From NCBI GenBank assembly GCA_041741455.1, contig JBGSJZ010000083.1, forward strand, positions 1-46,763: a stretch of DNA of 46,763 nt. Direction: 5' to 3'. Under the pieces are notes generated by a model. It did no database searches and was not told where the DNA came from. It saw only the letters and a program-made list of their open reading frames with translations. Position numbers and translations under genes: made by a program. Below are positions 16,106-23,920 of the stretch, one piece after another; position 1 is the first letter of the stretch, and the number at the start of each line of letters is the position of its first letter. This stretch comes from CALESS01 sp041741455 (GTDB lineage Bacteria; Chloroflexota; Anaerolineae; Anaerolineales; Anaerolineaceae).

Positions 16106-17464
16106 ATGATGAAAGAGACACCACAGATTGTCATTCGCGGGCGGAAGCCGCAGAGTGAGACTATTACAGATTTTAAATTTGAAGAGAGCCAGATCCGTGC
16201 AACCCCTGGATCGTCAGCCATCTCGGCTTTACGACAGGATGCCTGGAAAATCTCATCGAATTTGCCTTTACCGACAACCCGGGATGAAGCCTGGCGTAGA
16301 ACTGATTTAAAAGGCTTGCAAGCTGGTATGTTTCACTTTCCAAAGGATAACCAATACCAAGACCTTGCTGATGTGCCGGCTGATTTGTTGAGACCATTGA
16401 CTGCAGAAGCACATGGCGGGCAGGTGATTTTACAACCAGGTGGCGTAACGGTCGACACCAATGAAGATTTGGTGGAAAAAGGTGTGGTTTTCACCGACTT
16501 GCAAACCGCAGAGCGTGATTATCCGGAATTGCTTGCAAAAATTATGGGACAGGTAGTAAAAGCCAGTGAGGGAAAATTTTCTGCTCTGGCTACGGCCCTG
16601 GCGCAAAATGGAGTGTTTCTTTACGTTCCCAGGAATGTGGTGGTTGAACAGCCCTTACACAGCTTACTTTGGGGGCCTGGTGAGAATCTGGTGTTCTTCT
16701 CACATCTCTTGGTATACCTGGAACAAGGCGCCAGTGCTACTTATGTACATGAAGCAGCCTCTCCGGATGAGAAGCAAGCAGCTATGCATGCTGGAGTCGT
16801 TGAAATCTACGTTGGCCAGGATGCCACGCTACGGTTTGTTGAACTGCAATCCTGGGGCGAACATGTATGGAATTTTAGCCATGAGCGAGTTCGAGTGGAT
16901 CGGAATGGGCATATCGATTGGATTTTTGGGGCGATCGGCAGCCACCTGACCAAGAATTTTTCAGACCTGGAACTGGCAGGCGAAGGCAGTACAGGCCGAA
17001 TGTCTGGTTTTTATTTTACCGATCATGACCAACATCTGGACCACGACACACAGCAAAATCATCTGGCACAACATACGACCAGCGATTTGTTGTTTAAAGG
17101 TGCTTTGTTGGATCAGAGCCGCTCTGTCTGGCAAGGAATGATTTATGTGGCTCCTGGTGCGCAGAAAACGGACGGGTACCAGGCAAACCGAAACCTGGTA
17201 CTCAGCCGAACAGCCCGAGCCGATTCCATTCCAGGGTTGGAAATCCTGGCGGATGATGTTCGCTGCACCCATGGAGCAACGGTCGGGCAGATTGATGAAG
17301 ACCAAGTCTTTTACTTGATGGCGCGAGGAATTCCCCGAACAATGGCCGAACAGCTTGTGGTGGAGGGTTTCTTTGATCCGATCATGCAACGAATCCCATT
17401 CGATGGAGTTCGCGAACGGTTTCAAGCTGCAATTCAGCAAAAAATGTTGAGCTTTAGAGGATAA
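16106..17464 (+). CDS. sufD: Fe-S scaffold protein SufD
   Basis: A 452-residue paralogue of SufB. It has the SufD-type N-terminal region (DEAWRRTDLKGLQAG), a central beta-helix (FLYVPRNVVVEQPLH, AVHEAASPD-like turn) and the C-terminal HGATVGQIDEDQVFYLMARGIPRTMAEQLV with the conserved His. SufD pairs with SufB and is needed for iron entry. Two consecutive ATG codons (16106, 16109) can start it; GGGAG lies 5-8 bases upstream. A 128-base gap follows before the next gene, containing a lone TTGACA at 17513 with no well-spaced -10. Confidence 0.94.
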   Translation: MMKETPQIVIRGRKPQSETITDFKFEESQIRATPGSSAISALRQDAWKISSNLPLPTTRDEAWRRTDLKGLQAGMFHFPKDNQYQDLADVPADLLRPLTAEAHGGQVILQPGGVTVDTNEDLVEKGVVFTDLQTAERDYPELLAKIMGQVVKASEGKFSALATALAQNGVFLYVPRNVVVEQPLHSLLWGPGENLVFFSHLLVYLEQGASATYVHEAASPDEKQAAMHAGVVEIYVGQDATLRFVELQSWGEHVWNFSHERVRVDRNGHIDWIFGAIGSHLTKNFSDLELAGEGSTGRMSGFYFTDHDQHLDHDTQQNHLAQHTTSDLLFKGALLDQSRSVWQGMIYVAPGAQKTDGYQANRNLVLSRTARADSIPGLEILADDVRCTHGATVGQIDEDQVFYLMARGIPRTMAEQLVVEGFFDPIMQRIPFDGVRERFQAAIQQKMLSFRG

Positions 17465-17592
17465 TTCAATTCTGATTAGTATCGAATAGATTTGATGAGG
17501 AAACAATTATCATTGACATATATAAAGTTGTTGAGCTACTTGTGATACAATTTTTAAACCACGCAACATCAAGAAGCGTGAGGGAGTGAAAA

Positions 17593-17883
17593 ATGACACC
17601 TGCACCTTATATTAGACCACCCGAACCAGATTCGAAAATCGATGTTGGGGATATTGTAGAAGCTTTTTGTGATCATGAGAAGAATCATGAACGTATTCGT
17701 GGCTGGTTGCGGGGAATCGTTGTGCAGGTAGATTCGAAAATGGTGGCAGTCCAATTTCGGACCAATGTCTATTTGACTGATGGCTGGATGGTGCCGGATC
17801 ATATCCTCTGGTATCCTGTAAATTCAGCCCATTTGCGCCAACCGCAACGCCGCCAAAAATCAGAAACTCCACAGGTTGAATAA
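17593..17883 (+). CDS. Unknown 96-residue protein in the suf operon
   Basis: I do not recognise a named family. The protein has a proline-rich start and a middle (about 17-75) with alternating beta strands: VGDIVEAFC, WLRGIVVQVDSKMVAVQF, GWMVPDHILWYP. Such a GDxVEA...WxxGxVV...VxF order is typical of small SH3- or Tudor-like barrels that bind RNA, DNA or proteins. Its C-terminus is basic (RQPQRRQK). One Cys is present, in EAFCDHE. GGGAG lies 8 bases before the ATG, and it ends one base before the sufS start, so it is translated with the suf genes. A role in tuning the operon or binding a SUF protein is a guess. Confidence 0.75.
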   Translation: MTPAPYIRPPEPDSKIDVGDIVEAFCDHEKNHERIRGWLRGIVVQVDSKMVAVQFRTNVYLTDGWMVPDHILWYPVNSAHLRQPQRRQKSETPQVE

Positions 17884-17884
17884 C

Positions 17885-19129
17885 ATGTCGAACCCTGATC
17901 ATTCTCGTCTGGATGTAGAAAAAGTCCGGGCTGATTTTCCAGTTCTAACGCGCCAAGTGAAACCTGGAGTTACCCTCGCATATCTTGATTCGACGGCGAC
18001 TTCCCAAAAACCTGCCAGCGTTATTGAAATGATGAATCGATACTATCGAACATCCAACGCAAATATTCATCGAGGCGTACATACACTGGCTGAGGAAGCT
18101 ACAGCTGAATACGAGGCAGCCCGCGAAAAGACGCGGCGGTTCGTTAGCGCTCGCAGCTCCCGGGAAATCGTGTTCACTCGAAACACAACAGAATCGATCA
18201 ACCTTGTCATGCAGACCTGGGGCAGAGCGAATTTGCAGCCTGGCGACCTGGTGATTTTGACCGAAATGGAACATCATTCCAATCTGGTGCCCTGGCAGAT
18301 GCTGGCGGCAGAAAAACAGATCCGGCTTGAATTTATCCCGGTGACTGTAGAAGGAACACTGGATCTCGAAGATTATCGAAGATTGCTGGATATGAACCCG
18401 AAGCTGGTAGCTTTCACACACATGTCAAATGTTTTGGGCACCATCAATCCGGCCAAGGAAATGATAATCTGGGCGCATCAGGCCGGGGCAGTGACCCTGG
18501 TGGATGGGGCTCAATCTGTTCCGCATTTCGCGGTAGATGTTCAAGATCTGGGCGTGGATTTCCTGGCATTTTCCGGTCACAAGATGTGTGGTCCCACCGG
18601 AATTGGTGTTTTATTTGGCAGAGAAACCTTATTGGAAAAAATGCCACCCTTCATGGGGGGTGGAGATATGATTCGTAAGGTTCTTTTGCGATCCTTTTCA
18701 CCCAATGACCTTCCGTACAAATTTGAAGCCGGGACACCAGCAATCGCCGAGGCGATTGGCTTGGGTGCGGCAGTAGATTACCTAATGCAAATTGGTATGG
18801 CTGGCATTAGTGCGCACGAGCATGAGGTGACACTTTCTGCCATGCAGCAATTGGAAAAGGTCCCGGGGCTTCAAATCTTTGGACTTCAGAAAGAAATGCG
18901 GGGCGGGGTGGTCTCGTTCACGATGGAAGGCGTACATCCACATGATGTAGCTCAGATATTAGATGGCGATGGTGTGGCAGTGAGAGCTGGACACCACTGT
19001 GCCATGCCACTTCATCAAAAATTCGATCTGCCAGCAACCACACGTGCCAGTTTCTATTTGTATAACACTATGAGCGAGGTTGATAGGTTGGTTAAAGGAC
19101 TTCATAAAGTCATTCGGATGTTTCAGTAG
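17885..19129 (+). CDS. sufS: Cysteine desulfurase SufS
   Basis: A 414-residue PLP enzyme that takes sulfur from cysteine and passes it, as persulfide, to SufU. The PLP lysine is in FSGHKMCGPTG, the stacking region is LVDGAQSVPH and the catalytic Cys lies in AGHHCAMPLH, on the short group-II type loop without a long extension. LDSTATSQKP near residue 35 is typical. The start is ATG 17885, one base after the previous stop; a TTG nine bases earlier would overlap that gene. sufU begins 7 bases after its stop. Confidence 0.95.
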   Translation: MSNPDHSRLDVEKVRADFPVLTRQVKPGVTLAYLDSTATSQKPASVIEMMNRYYRTSNANIHRGVHTLAEEATAEYEAAREKTRRFVSARSSREIVFTRNTTESINLVMQTWGRANLQPGDLVILTEMEHHSNLVPWQMLAAEKQIRLEFIPVTVEGTLDLEDYRRLLDMNPKLVAFTHMSNVLGTINPAKEMIIWAHQAGAVTLVDGAQSVPHFAVDVQDLGVDFLAFSGHKMCGPTGIGVLFGRETLLEKMPPFMGGGDMIRKVLLRSFSPNDLPYKFEAGTPAIAEAIGLGAAVDYLMQIGMAGISAHEHEVTLSAMQQLEKVPGLQIFGLQKEMRGGVVSFTMEGVHPHDVAQILDGDGVAVRAGHHCAMPLHQKFDLPATTRASFYLYNTMSEVDRLVKGLHKVIRMFQ

Positions 19130-19136
19130 AGGTTGA

Positions 19137-19538
19137 ATGGACGATTTATATCGAGAAATCATTATCGAACGATATAAAAATCCGCAATTCCGTGGAGTTT
19201 TAGATCCTCATGATATCACTTTTGAGGATGAGAACCCGCTATGTGGTGACCACATCCGCATTGATTTGCGGGTGGATGAAGAAGGCAGAGTCGTTGAAGC
19301 TGCTTTCAGTGGGCACGGTTGCGCGATTTCACAGGCTTCGGCGGATTTGCTTCTGGAGTCGATCATTGGGAAAACACTGGCGGAAGTGAAGCAACTTTCC
19401 CGGCAAGATGTGATGGATAACCTGGGTATTGAATTGGGACCTGTCCGGTTAAAGTGCGCCTTACTATCGCTAAAAGTCTTAAAAGCTGGGGTTTATGGAT
19501 TGGGAACAGGTTCCGACAGCCTGATAGAAGAGGAATAA
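19137..19538 (+). CDS. sufU: Sulfur-transfer protein SufU
   Basis: A 133-residue IscU/SufU-fold protein. The SufU-type ligands are Cys in NPLCGD, Cys in GHGCAIS and Cys in RLKCALL. The insert QDVMDNLGIELGPV between the second and third Cys separates SufU from IscU. It accepts persulfide sulfur from SufS in a zinc-dependent way. AGAGG precedes the ATG. Partner genes sufS and the Rieske protein flank it at 7 and 1 bases. Confidence 0.94.
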   Translation: MDDLYREIIIERYKNPQFRGVLDPHDITFEDENPLCGDHIRIDLRVDEEGRVVEAAFSGHGCAISQASADLLLESIIGKTLAEVKQLSRQDVMDNLGIELGPVRLKCALLSLKVLKAGVYGLGTGSDSLIEEE

Positions 19539-19539
19539 T

Positions 19540-19860
19540 ATGGTAGAAGTGACCTATTTCCCAATTGTTTCAGCTACTGAACTTTCGAATGGTGAGCGAT
19601 TATTTTTGGAGGTTGAAGGAGAAGCCATTGTGCTTTTCAACATCGCCGGGAAATTTTTTGCAATTGGCGATGTGTGTACGCATGATAATGGAGTCCTTGG
19701 TGATGGGGATATTGAGGGTTATGAAGTGATTTGTCCTCGACATGGTGCCCGCTTTGATGTCAGAGATGGAAAAGCCACCCGATTGCCGGCAGTTCAACCC
19801 ACCAAAAGCTACCCTGTACGGGTGGTGGATGGCCAAGTGGAAATTGGCTTGGATTCCTGA
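19540..19860 (+). CDS. Rieske [2Fe-2S] ferredoxin (NirD/non-heme dioxygenase ferredoxin type)
   Basis: A 106-residue soluble Rieske protein. The cluster motifs are CTHDN (C-x-H) and CPRHGARFD (C-x2-H), separated by about 17 residues, with the usual GxxxxRLPAVQP loop after them. Proteins of this kind often close suf operons of Gram-positive and Chloroflexota type, possibly as an electron donor or cluster acceptor; the true partner is unknown. It starts 1 base after sufU and is followed by a strong terminator, so it ends the operon. Confidence 0.88.
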   Translation: MVEVTYFPIVSATELSNGERLFLEVEGEAIVLFNIAGKFFAIGDVCTHDNGVLGDGDIEGYEVICPRHGARFDVRDGKATRLPAVQPTKSYPVRVVDGQVEIGLDS

Positions 19861-19881
19861 TCCAGTTTTGAAAAAGGAAAT

Positions 19882-19912
19882 AAAAACTCCCGTTCAAAAT
19901 CCGGGAGTTTTT
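19882..19912. terminator. Rho-independent terminator of the suf operon
   Basis: AAAAACTCCCG 19882-19892 pairs with CGGGAGTTTTT 19902-19912 (11 bp, 9-base loop), followed by more T. It also serves the convergent PIG-L gene. Confidence 0.92.
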
Positions 19913-19927
19913 TGATTCTCATCTGGT

Positions 19928-20581
19928 TCATCTACCGCAAACATCAAAATTACCGATGATGCGCAGGATATCAAATCCTTCGGCATAGCGCCGTTCAGCC
20001 AGTGCGCCCCAGCGAACATTAGTTGCACGGGTAATCTCTTCATTAAAATAATACCGATTTGAATATGTGGTATATGCAGCCAAGGCTCTGACTTTTTTAT
20101 CCACATCATCGGCTGTGACTTCGACTAAGAAATTGGGAAAGAATCCGTAACTGGAGCGGATGACATCAAAGCCGAGAACCGTCACCCCGCGAAAAGCACG
20201 TAGAGCTTCCTCGGTCACTGTTGCATGGTCCTGGTGGATATCGGCTTTGGTGTGGACAAAAACGATATCCGGCTTGAAATCCTTGTTGATCTGGATCATG
20301 TATTCAAGGATTTCCTGGCGGGAGTGGGGAAAGCGACGAGTATCAAATTGCCCAAGAACGATCTGGTCCTTTGGTACACCCAGTAACGCCATGCTGTTGT
20401 AGTGTTCCTCTACCAGGTGGGTAAGATCCGGATTTTTTTTGTTGTCGGAAAGAGTGACACATAAAACGTCAGTTTTTGCCACGATGTGAGCAATCAGCGC
20501 GCCGGCGCCAATCTCAATATCATCCGGATGAGCTCCGATGAAACAAACACGTTTACCAAAAATCGTCAGGTCAGCAGGCAT
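19928..20581 (-). CDS. PIG-L (LmbE-like) zinc deacetylase
   Basis: A 217-residue PIG-L family hydrolase. Zinc ligands are in AHPDDIEIG (His and Asp) near residue 18 and in DIHQDH near residue 114 (His), which is the standard layout. Family members remove acetyl groups from N-acetylglucosamine-type sugars in glycolipids, mycothiol or bacillithiol synthesis. Here the gene follows a methyltransferase by 5 bases on the same strand, which suggests joint modification of one sugar or nucleotide-sugar compound, but the substrate is unknown. It appears cytoplasmic with no signal peptide. Confidence 0.85.
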   Translation of the reverse strand: MPADLTIFGKRVCFIGAHPDDIEIGAGALIAHIVAKTDVLCVTLSDNKKNPDLTHLVEEHYNSMALLGVPKDQIVLGQFDTRRFPHSRQEILEYMIQINKDFKPDIVFVHTKADIHQDHATVTEEALRAFRGVTVLGFDVIRSSYGFFPNFLVEVTADDVDKKVRALAAYTTYSNRYYFNEEITRATNVRWGALAERRYAEGFDILRIIGNFDVCGR

Positions 20582-20586
20582 GGGAT

Positions 20587-21390
20587 TTACTTGGTAGCGA
20601 GGAAACCGCCAACTACCTTGGTCATGACCAAGGTGCCATCCCGATCCAGTCGGCGCTGGGCAACTTTACCGATCTTTTCCATGATCTCTTCAAACTCTTC
20701 TTTGCTTTGAAAGAAACTGGACCAAAGTTTGCGATCTTCTGAGAGTGACGCGCGGGTGTAAGCCAGGAATGGATCAACCGTTGTAAAGATGAGTGGATTT
20801 TCAAAGACATGCACTTCCACCTGGCTGAACAATCCCTGGATGATCGGCAGGAATTGACTCTTGTAGCGAGAGGAACCAGGCATGGGAGGAATTGGGCGGT
20901 CATTGGTAGCTTCGCGGATCACATCATAAAAAAGCTGTTTGTTTTCAGGAAGCGGGCCGGTGGTGAACAAACGGCCACCGGGTTTGAGCACCCGGTGCAT
21001 CTCACCGATCGTAAAGGGAACATCCAGTGCGTAATAGATAGCAAAGCAGCAAGAGACCAGGTCAAATTGATCTGAGGAGAAATTAAAAGGCTGGTTAAAA
21101 TCCAGATCAACAAAGGAGATTGGCGCATTAATCTTGATGCTTTCGCCGCGAGCCTGAGCCAGTAAATCCGGAGAAACATCCCCTCCGGTGATATCCGCCT
21201 GGCCATTCAGGGTGTGAAAGTAGGATAAGCATTGCTTCCCGGCTCCACAACCGACATCCAGGATTTTTGAGCCAGGCTGCAGATTGAGCAGTTTCAGCAT
21301 CCACTCATCGATATTTCGGCCGCCGAATTTATTATGAATATCGATGCGGGTTGCGAGGTCAGATGTAGTTTCCTGATAATTGATTTTCAT
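20587..21390 (-). CDS. SAM-dependent class I methyltransferase
   Basis: A 267-residue Rossmann methyltransferase. Motif I is KILDVGCGAGKQ at about residue 41, motif II carries the acidic turn GGDVSPDLL, and the post-motif GEMHRVLKPGGRLFTTGP is typical of the Methyltransf_11/25 types. The acceptor is not predictable. It is read from its own promoter in the gap after hypE and leads the PIG-L gene. Confidence 0.83.
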   Translation of the reverse strand: MKINYQETTSDLATRIDIHNKFGGRNIDEWMLKLLNLQPGSKILDVGCGAGKQCLSYFHTLNGQADITGGDVSPDLLAQARGESIKINAPISFVDLDFNQPFNFSSDQFDLVSCCFAIYYALDVPFTIGEMHRVLKPGGRLFTTGPLPENKQLFYDVIREATNDRPIPPMPGSSRYKSQFLPIIQGLFSQVEVHVFENPLIFTTVDPFLAYTRASLSEDRKLWSSFFQSKEEFEEIMEKIGKVAQRRLDRDGTLVMTKVVGGFLATK

Positions 21391-21422
21391 GGTTATCCTT
21401 ATTTCTAAATGGGTAGAAGGGT

Positions 21423-21451
21423 AGTATACCGTGAGATTAGAAAATGGTCAA
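21423..21451 (-). promoter_or_regulatory. Promoter of the methyltransferase-deacetylase pair
   Basis: On the minus strand TTGACC (21451-21446), 17 bases and TATACT (21428-21423). It begins 8 bases after the hypE stop, so the pair can be transcribed apart from the hyp genes. Confidence 0.6.
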
Positions 21452-21458
21452 AATGCTG

Positions 21459-22541
21459 CTAACAAATGCGAGGCAGGATTTCGCCAGCCAGCACGTCCAA
21501 TATTCGAGTTCCACCGATGGGAGTTTTGAGCAGTACCCGGCCTGGCGATTCAGCTTTGACCTCACCGATATGAGCTGCATCAAGGCCATACGGTAAATTG
21601 CGCATAGCCAATAATGCGGTGTCTGCTTCGGCGGCCGGAAGGATCACAATGACTTTCCCTTCGTTGGCAATATACAAAGGATCAAATCCCAGCATTTCAC
21701 AAGCAGCATGAACAGCTGGTTTGACTGGAATTTTGGTTTCCTCCAGCCAGATGCTGACTTGGGATTGATGGGCAATTTCGTTGAGGGTGGTTGCCAGACC
21801 GCCGCGGGTGGGATCCCGTAAAACATGGGTGTGGGGGGCAACTTCCAAAACAGCTTGAATCAGGTGATTCAGGGGAGCAGTATCAGAATGAATGGCGGTT
21901 TCAAAACCCAGCTCACCGCGGGCGGCGAGAACTGCAATACCGTGATCTCCCAGGGTGCCTGAAATCAGGACGACATCTCCGGGTTGAGCCATTTGACCAC
22001 CGATCTGACGATTCGGAGGAATCCAACCAATGCCGGTGGTAGTGATGAAAAGACCATCCCCCTTACCGTGTTCCACCACTTTCGTATCTCCGGCAATGAT
22101 CGTTATACCAGCTTCCACGGCAGCAGCCTGCATGGATTCAGCTACTTTTTGCAGGATATCAATGGCTAACCCCTCTTCAAGAATGAACCCGGCGGTTAGG
22201 TACAGGGGATTTGCGCCAGACATACTGATATCGTTTACGGTTCCGCAGACTGCCAGACGGCCGATATCGCCCCCCGGGAAAAACAAAGGGGTGATGATGT
22301 GAGAATCAGTAGAGATGGCCAGTGCCCCGATCAAATTTCCAGCCTCTGGCAGGTTGAGAGAGGCGAAATCATTCCCTGCCAGCAAGGCGGGGTTAGCGAA
22401 GGCAGGCAGGAACACCCGCTGGATCAGATTGTTGGTCAGTCGCCCGCCTGATCCGTGTCCCATAACAACCTGCTCACCGTGTGGCAAAGGTAGGGAGCAG
22501 GTTGGACCTTCAAAAGAGGGAGGAAATTGAGAGTCAGTCAT
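21459..22541 (-). CDS. hypE: Hydrogenase maturation protein HypE
   Basis: A 360-residue PurM-like ATPase. HypE dehydrates the carbamoyl group placed on its C-terminal Cys by HypF into the cyanide ligand of the [NiFe] site. The C-terminus is PRIC, the diagnostic HypE ending, which rules out SelD. Other marks are VMGHGSGGRLTN and DPTRGGLATTLNEIA. The ATG overlaps the hypD stop by 4 bases (ATGA). It is the last hyp gene. Confidence 0.96.
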   Translation of the reverse strand: MTDSQFPPSFEGPTCSLPLPHGEQVVMGHGSGGRLTNNLIQRVFLPAFANPALLAGNDFASLNLPEAGNLIGALAISTDSHIITPLFFPGGDIGRLAVCGTVNDISMSGANPLYLTAGFILEEGLAIDILQKVAESMQAAAVEAGITIIAGDTKVVEHGKGDGLFITTTGIGWIPPNRQIGGQMAQPGDVVLISGTLGDHGIAVLAARGELGFETAIHSDTAPLNHLIQAVLEVAPHTHVLRDPTRGGLATTLNEIAHQSQVSIWLEETKIPVKPAVHAACEMLGFDPLYIANEGKVIVILPAAEADTALLAMRNLPYGLDAAHIGEVKAESPGRVLLKTPIGGTRILDVLAGEILPRIC

Positions 22542-23635
22542 GTGCGGTCCATGGGTTGCTTATAGCGATAGTATGCAGCACAGGCGCCTTCAGAGGAAAC
22601 CATGGTGGCCCCCAGAGGCTTTTCAGGACGGCATAATGTCCCAAAGGCTGGGCATTCAAAAGGCTTTTTCAAGCCCTGGAGAATGATTCCGGAAATGCAG
22701 ATCTCAGATTCTTGGGTCTGAATATGTTCCACCGAGAAGCGTTTTTCAGCATCGAACAATAAAAATTCCTCGCTTAAGCGCAAGCCGGAATCCTGGATAG
22801 TACCAATGCCCCTCCAGTTACGATCACAGCCCGTAAAAACGCGCTTCAGCATGGCTTGAGCTGGAACATTGCCAGCCTTGGTGACCACGCGCGAATAGGC
22901 GTTTTCCACGTTGTGGGTTCCGGCTTCCAATTGACGAACAGCCATCAGAATGCCATTTACCAGATCGAGGGGTTCAAAGCCGGTGACCACGATCGGAACC
23001 CGATATTGTTCAGCTATTGGTGGGTATTCCCAATAGCCCATGATTGAACATACATGCCCGGCTGCCAGAAAACCCTGAACTCGATTTTGAGGAGCAGCAA
23101 GGATGGCATGCATAGCCGGGGGAACGCGCACCTGTGAAACCAAAACCGAGTAGTTTTTCAAACCCAGCGCCTGAGCCTGTAAAACACTGGCAGCATTGGC
23201 AGGTGCAGTAGTTTCAAATCCAATGGCAAAGAAAACCACTTCTTTTTCCGGGTTTTGCTGGGCAATTTTGACAGCATCCAGTGGGGAGTAAACCACCCGC
23301 ACCTGTCCTCCGGCAGCCCGGATAGAAAAGAGATCCTGAGAAGAACCCGGAACGCGAAGCATATCGCCAAAGGAGCAGAAAATGACGTTGGGCTGGGAGG
23401 CGATGGCCAGAGCTTTATCAATTAATTCTAATGAAGTGACACAGACCGGGCAGCCAGGGCCGTGAACCAGTTCAATTTGGGGTGGGAGAAGCTCATCTAA
23501 CCCGTAATGTAAAATAGCGTGGGTTTGCCCGCCGCAAATTTCCATGATCGTCCAGGAACGCGTGACGATGCGCTGGATTTCCGCCAGCACCACCTTCACC
23601 AATTTGGCATCGCGAAATTCATCGACAAATCGCAT
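22538..23635 (-). CDS. hypD: Hydrogenase maturation protein HypD
   Basis: A 365-residue Fe-S scaffold on which Fe(CN)2CO is assembled together with HypC. Signature segments are MEICGGQTHAI, HGPGCPVCVTS, GFETTAPANA, GFEPLDLVNG and the C-terminal cluster region PFECPAFGTLCRPEKPLGA...SSEGACAAYY. The ATG at 23635 follows AGGAG; a frame open further upstream runs through hypC and is rejected. hypE overlaps its stop. Confidence 0.96.
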   Translation of the reverse strand: MRFVDEFRDAKLVKVVLAEIQRIVTRSWTIMEICGGQTHAILHYGLDELLPPQIELVHGPGCPVCVTSLELIDKALAIASQPNVIFCSFGDMLRVPGSSQDLFSIRAAGGQVRVVYSPLDAVKIAQQNPEKEVVFFAIGFETTAPANAASVLQAQALGLKNYSVLVSQVRVPPAMHAILAAPQNRVQGFLAAGHVCSIMGYWEYPPIAEQYRVPIVVTGFEPLDLVNGILMAVRQLEAGTHNVENAYSRVVTKAGNVPAQAMLKRVFTGCDRNWRGIGTIQDSGLRLSEEFLLFDAEKRFSVEHIQTQESEICISGIILQGLKKPFECPAFGTLCRPEKPLGATMVSSEGACAAYYRYKQPMDRT

Positions 23636-23654
23636 AAGTTCTCCTGGAAGGAAG

Positions 23655-23909
23655 TTATTTTTCTTCCGGGAACATTTCAGCCTCGAGATCCGCCAGCTCC
23701 CGCAGGGCGGCCAAGGATTCCATGGCTTCCTGCTCACTGAGCAAGGTCAAGGCAAAACCAGCGTGGATGATGGTGTAATCACCGATCTTGGCTTCAGGAA
23801 GCGTATCGATACAAGCCTCACGGAAGACGCCACCAAAATCAACCTTACACATTCGCAACGGACCGCCTTCTATAAATTCTACGATTTTTCCAGGAACACC
23901 CAGACACAT
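23655..23909 (-). CDS. hypC: Hydrogenase maturation chaperone HypC
   Basis: An 84-residue HypC/HybG protein. It begins MCLGVPGKIVEF, with the essential Cys2 that becomes N-terminal after Met removal and carries the iron complex between HypD and the large subunit. The mid part VDFGGVFREACIDTLPEAKIGDYTIIHAGFA is the OB-like core. It lies 11 bases after hypF and 19 before hypD. The acidic Glu-rich tail is usual. Confidence 0.96.
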   Translation of the reverse strand: MCLGVPGKIVEFIEGGPLRMCKVDFGGVFREACIDTLPEAKIGDYTIIHAGFALTLLSEQEAMESLAALRELADLEAEMFPEEK

Positions 23910-23920
23910 ATTTCTACCTC

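Noticed and set aside
17513..17551. Promoter before the unknown suf gene (TTGACA 17513, TACAAT 17546)
   Set aside because: The spacing is 27 bases, too long; the gene is more likely read from the suf promoter.
21459..22541. SelD (selenophosphate synthetase), which would fit the selenoprotein
   Set aside because: PurM-like fold is shared, but the C-terminus PRIC and the hypD overlap identify HypE; no SelD-type N-terminal Cys/Sec motif.
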